From positions 1,240,001-1,304,000 of the forward strand of contig CAWGXC010000003.1 in the NCBI GenBank assembly GCA_963826475.1: a stretch of 64,000 nt of DNA. The letters are read 5' to 3'. Position 1 is the stretch's first letter; every line of letters begins with the position of its first letter. The stretch is from RHKX01 sp963826475. Lineage in GTDB: Bacteria > Actinomycetota > Thermoleophilia > Solirubrobacterales > 70-9. The notes below the pieces were generated by a model. It made no database searches. It saw only the letters and a list, made by a program, of their open reading frames with translations, and was not told where the DNA came from. Below, piece by piece: positions 61,005-64,000 of this stretch. The position numbers and the translations under genes are program-made.

Positions 61005-62536
61005 CGAACCTCCTCGACGAGATCGGTGGATTCAGTAGGGGCAACGGCATGACGGAGCAGCTCGCGTTCGGTGGCGTCGGCCCCGGCGACCTCGGCGACG
61101 ATCTCGCCCTCGCGCATGACGAGCACGCGACTGCAGATGCCGACGAGCTCCTCGAGCTCGGAGGAGACGACCAGGATCCCGAGACCGGATGCCGCGAGGC
61201 CGCTGAAGAGCCGGTAGAGCTCGGCCTTGGTCGCGACGTCCACGCCGCGCGTCGGTTCGTCCAGCAAGAGCACACGGCACTCGTGCATCAGCCAGCGCGC
61301 CAGGACGACCTTCTGCTGGTTGCCACCGGAGAGCTCGCGAACGATCCGGTCGGGATCGTCAGGCACCGTGCCGAGCGCCCGCAGCTGCTCGCCCGCGGCG
61401 GTCCGCTCGGACCGCACGTTGAGCAGGGGATGACTGAAGCGCGCAAGGTCGGAGAGGCTGACGTTCTTCGTCAGGCTCCAGTCGAGGAGCAGCCCCTGCG
61501 ACTTGCGGTCCTCCGGCGCGAGCCCGAGGCCGGCGGCGATTGCGCGATCAGGGCGATTCGGCGGAAGGCGTTCGCCGTCGAGCAGCGCCTCACCCTCCTC
61601 GGGGGTGTCGAGCCCATAGATCAGGCGGAGCAACTCGGTGCGACCGGAGCCGACCAGCCCGCCGAGTCCGACGATCTCGCCGGCACGGACCTCGAGGCTG
61701 ACCCCGCGCACGGCTGGGAGGCGCCTCATCGAGCGAACCTCGAGCAAGATGTCACCAGCTCCGACGGGCCGGGCGGGATATAGCTGGCCGACCTTGCGAC
61801 CGACCATCAGCTCGACGAGCTCGTCGGTCGGCGTCGAGGCGGGCAATCCAGTGGCCGCCGTGCGACCGTCGCTGAGGACCGTCACCCGATCCCCGATCCG
61901 GCGAATCTCGTCGAGACGGTGAGAGATGTAGACGACCCCGACCCCCTCGGAGGTCAATCGGCGGACGACCTCGAAGAGCGTCTCGATCTCCCCCTGGTCG
62001 AGGATCGCCGACGGTTCGTCCATGACCAGCAGCCGGAGGTCGTGGGAAAGGGCGCGGGCGATCGAGACGACCTGCTGAGCGGCGGGGCGAAGCGCGCTGA
62101 CTCGCGTCGCGGGATCGATCGCCTCGTGTCCGAGCCTGGCCAGCAGGGCCTCGGAGTCCCGTCGCATCAGAGCGCGGTCGAGGAGGAGGCGGCCGCGACG
62201 TGCCTCGTGGCCGAGGAAGATGCTCTGGGCGACGGTCAGGTCCTCGACGAGGTCGAGCTCCTGGTAGATCGTCGCCACCCCGCGGTCGAGGGTTCCGGAT
62301 GGGTCGCCCGGCGGCAGCGGGTCACCGAGGAAGAGGATCTCGCCGCCGGTGGGCTCCACCGCCCCGGAGACGCACTTGATCAGCGTCGATTTGCCGGCAC
62401 CATTCGGTCCGAGGAGGCAATGCACCTCGCCGGCGCGGACGTCGAAGCTGACGCCCTTCAGCGCCTTGACGCCCGGGTACTCCTTGAACAGGTCGCGGAC
62501 CTCGAGGACCATCGGCTTCTCGGCGAGGGCTGTCAT
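61001..62536 (-). CDS. Sugar ABC transporter ATP-binding protein (RbsA-like)
   Basis: 511 residues with two fused nucleotide-binding domains, the usual size for RbsA. Domain one has GPNGAGKSTLIK (Walker A), SALRPAAQQVVSIARAL (signature region) and LLVMDEPSAIL (Walker B). Domain two has a degenerate Walker A, GLVGSGRTELLRLI, but an intact LSGGNQQKVVLARWL and LLLDEPTRGVD. This asymmetry is normal in the family. Its ATG shares one base with the isomerase stop (TGATG). Confidence 0.94.
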   Translation of the reverse strand: MTALAEKPMVLEVRDLFKEYPGVKALKGVSFDVRAGEVHCLLGPNGAGKSTLIKCVSGAVEPTGGEILFLGDPLPPGDPSGTLDRGVATIYQELDLVEDLTVAQSIFLGHEARRGRLLLDRALMRRDSEALLARLGHEAIDPATRVSALRPAAQQVVSIARALSHDLRLLVMDEPSAILDQGEIETLFEVVRRLTSEGVGVVYISHRLDEIRRIGDRVTVLSDGRTAATGLPASTPTDELVELMVGRKVGQLYPARPVGAGDILLEVRSMRRLPAVRGVSLEVRAGEIVGLGGLVGSGRTELLRLIYGLDTPEEGEALLDGERLPPNRPDRAIAAGLGLAPEDRKSQGLLLDWSLTKNVSLSDLARFSHPLLNVRSERTAAGEQLRALGTVPDDPDRIVRELSGGNQQKVVLARWLMHECRVLLLDEPTRGVDVATKAELYRLFSGLAASGLGILVVSSELEELVGICSRVLVMREGEIVAEVAGADATERELLRHAVAPTESTDLVEEVR

Positions 62537-63459
62537 CAGGCGGCGAGCAGTGGGCGCAGGGTGCCGGCGGCGAGCTTCAGGCCGGACTCGATCTTCTCCG
62601 GCGTCCCGGTCCAGACCGGGTCCTCGTGCTCGACCGAGAGGACCCCGTCATAGCCGCCCCTCTTCAGCGTCTCGACGTATCCGGCGAAGTCGACCTGGCC
62701 GAGGCCCGGAACGCGAAAGCGCCACCAGCCCATGTCCCAGGGATCGAGCTCCCTCGTACTCAGTCGCCCGAAGAAGCCGTACTGATTGCGTTCGGCGGGA
62801 AACGTCTCCGCGTCCTTGGCGTGGGCGTGGATGACGCGATCGACGTAGGGCTGGAGGGCCGCGAGGGGGTCGATGCCGATCCAGAGCAGGTGAGAGGGAT
62901 CGAAGTTGAGCCAGAAGCCCAGCCCGAACATCCACTCCCAGAGCTCGGGCGAGTACGCGAGGTTCCCGGGATAGCCATCGGGATGCCATCCCTCCATCAC
63001 GCAGTTCTCGATCATGAGCTTGACGCCGCGCTCGCCGGCGTACTCGACGAGTGGGGGCAGCGCGCGCTCGGCCTCGCGCAGGTTCTCGGCGACGCTGAGG
63101 GAGTTGTCACGACCGATGAACGTGCCGACGGGGACGCCGCCGAGCGCCGCCGCGGCGTCGATGCACGCGCGCAGGTGTCCATGGATCGCCTCGCGCTGCG
63201 AGGCGTCGTGGTGCAGGTTGTTGTCGTAATAGGCGAGCGCGGACAGCTCCAGTCCATTGTCTTCGAGCGCACGATTGACCCGTTCTTTCTCGGCCTCATC
63301 GAAGCCATCGGCGGCGATGTGGCGAGCGACGAACGGCCGATCGCCAAGCCGCGGCCAGGAGGCGAGCTCGATGGCCTCGAACCCGTTGGCTCCGGCCCAC
63401 GTCGCCACCTCCTCGAGCGAGCGCTCCGGCATGCAGGAGCTGAGCAGCCCCAGCTTCAC
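62536..63459 (-). CDS. Sugar phosphate isomerase/epimerase (TIM barrel)
   Basis: 307 residues from GTG 63459, which overlaps the preceding stop in a GTGA and gives the common family start (VKLGLLSSCMPERSLEE); ATG 63474 would lengthen it by five. The xylose-isomerase-like barrel shows GFEAIELASWP, CVMEGWHPDGYPG with metal-ligand residues, LNFDPSHLLWIGIDP and VIHAHAKDAE, the latter two containing the Asp-His and His metal ligands. It probably isomerises or dehydrates the imported sugar or inositol derivative. Confidence 0.88.
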   Translation of the reverse strand: MKLGLLSSCMPERSLEEVATWAGANGFEAIELASWPRLGDRPFVARHIAADGFDEAEKERVNRALEDNGLELSALAYYDNNLHHDASQREAIHGHLRACIDAAAALGGVPVGTFIGRDNSLSVAENLREAERALPPLVEYAGERGVKLMIENCVMEGWHPDGYPGNLAYSPELWEWMFGLGFWLNFDPSHLLWIGIDPLAALQPYVDRVIHAHAKDAETFPAERNQYGFFGRLSTRELDPWDMGWWRFRVPGLGQVDFAGYVETLKRGGYDGVLSVEHEDPVWTGTPEKIESGLKLAAGTLRPLLAA

Positions 63460-64000
63460 GAGACGGCCACCCATTCGCGCCGGCGCGCCGAATCGAGCAC
63501 GGCCTCGGTGATCGTGGCGGCGCGAAGGCCGTCAGCGATCATCGGCAGCCCATCCGCCGCGTCTCCTCCGGAGATCGCGGCGTACGTCTCGGCCACGAAG
63601 GCATCGAAGCAGTCCTGATAGCCCTGCGGATGCCCGCCGGGGAGCGTCACGTAGGCTGCGGCCTCGGGAGCCAGGGTGTCGAAATCGCGCGGGATCGACT
63701 CGCTGCCGCGGCGGCGGCCGACCCAGAGGGACTCGGGCTCCTCCTGATCGAAGTAGACCGACTCCCGCGAACCTGAGAGCTCGAACCAGAGGTGGTTCTT
63801 GCGGCCCGCGGAGACCTGTGAGACGACCGCAGTCCCGATCAATCCGCCGTCGGTCTCGAACATGATCGCGGCGATGTCCTCCGTCTCCACCGAGCGGGAT
63901 GGCCCGGCACCCGCAGGGCGGGCGAACGAGTGCGCCTCCGTGCGGCTGCGCTGCGGGTGGGCGACAGCGGTGCGCGCCGCGAGGCCGCGAATCCGCTGGC
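63456..64000 (-). CDS. Gfo/Idh/MocA family dehydrogenase, 5' part cut by window edge
   Basis: The last 181 codons of a MocA-type NAD(P)-dependent sugar or inositol dehydrogenase. Visible are the C-terminal substrate-domain features VETEDIAAIMFETDGGLIGT (the conserved ED-x2-A segment), HLWFELSGSRESVYFDQEEP and GYQDCFDAFVAETYAAISGG, followed by DGLRAATITEAVLDSARRRE. The Rossmann domain lies beyond the edge. It is the most upstream visible gene of the sugar operon and supplies the oxidation step of the pathway. Confidence 0.88.
   Translation of the reverse strand, partial: QRIRGLAARTAVAHPQRSRTEAHSFARPAGAGPSRSVETEDIAAIMFETDGGLIGTAVVSQVSAGRKNHLWFELSGSRESVYFDQEEPESLWVGRRRGSESIPRDFDTLAPEAAAYVTLPGGHPQGYQDCFDAFVAETYAAISGGDAADGLPMIADGLRAATITEAVLDSARRREWVAVS

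Overview
The window reads as a chromosomal segment of a high-GC, non-mycelial actinomycete. Gene content and style (secreted proteins with Lys-rich Ig-like regions, sigma factors carrying a C-terminal membrane segment, many SDR/MFS/TetR genes, orphan YrbE permeases, glucosyl-3-phosphoglycerate synthase) resemble Thermoleophilia/Solirubrobacterales. That assignment is an inference from protein style and not from a marker gene: there is no rRNA, tRNA, CRISPR array or insertion sequence in view.

Layout. 0-3.5 kb: a cut-off class III aminotransferase, divergent from a frameshifted FAD-dependent oxidoreductase across a perfect inverted repeat; then small membrane proteins. 3.6-10.9 kb: a secreted-protein region with a sialidase-like/P-domain protein, three small secreted proteins (two frameshifted), and an unusual sigma factor (sigma domains, zinc finger, membrane helix, extracytoplasmic tail) translationally coupled to a secreted protein. 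11-18.2 kb: MarR/MFS efflux pair, a 480-bp gap holding a strongly foldable element, an aminotransferase, and a GntR-YrbE-YrbE-membrane-protein operon without MCE proteins. 18.2-29 kb: xseAB, FMO/TetR, PI-PLC-like phosphodiesterase, an OsmC-thioesterase-alcohol dehydrogenase operon, a tandem-VOC dioxygenase behind a perfect palindrome, a secreted lipase and a DHA2 exporter. 29-41.6 kb: typA, an SDR, a SigB/F-type sigma factor overlapping gpgS, a zinc dehydrogenase, a DEAD-box helicase with a structured leader, a large secreted hydrolase, and an MFS-MarR pair. 41.6-44.5 kb: cell-wall genes, a class A PBP and an Rpf-like protein preceded by a clear c-di-AMP (ydaO/yuaA) riboswitch. 44.5-50.8 kb: TetR-P450 operon divergent from an MMPL transporter, an APC-like transporter and DegV.

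50.8-54.7 kb is the most unusual cluster: a tightly overlapping minus-strand operon with an Fn3-like anchored protein, a MauE-like membrane protein, a Tat-exported 18-cysteine MauA-like protein, a MauD-like thioredoxin, a possible 24-residue peptide and two uncharacterised proteins. It looks like the disulfide-forming part of the methylamine-dehydrogenase pathway attached to a light-chain-like protein that appears to lack the second tryptophan of the TTQ cofactor; no heavy chain or MauG is in view.

54.7-64 kb: a small secreted protein, a GST whose only sensible start is ATC, a GGDEF cyclase with heptad repeats, an atypical SDR with a CxxC...CxxC module, a strong terminator, and a sugar/polyol ABC operon (MocA-type dehydrogenase, TIM-barrel isomerase, RbsA, RbsC, binding lipoprotein).

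Six interruptions, all consistent with one extra base and mostly in short G/C runs, lie in the first 18 kb and none was seen in the other 46 kb. They should be checked as possible assembly errors before any is called a pseudogene.
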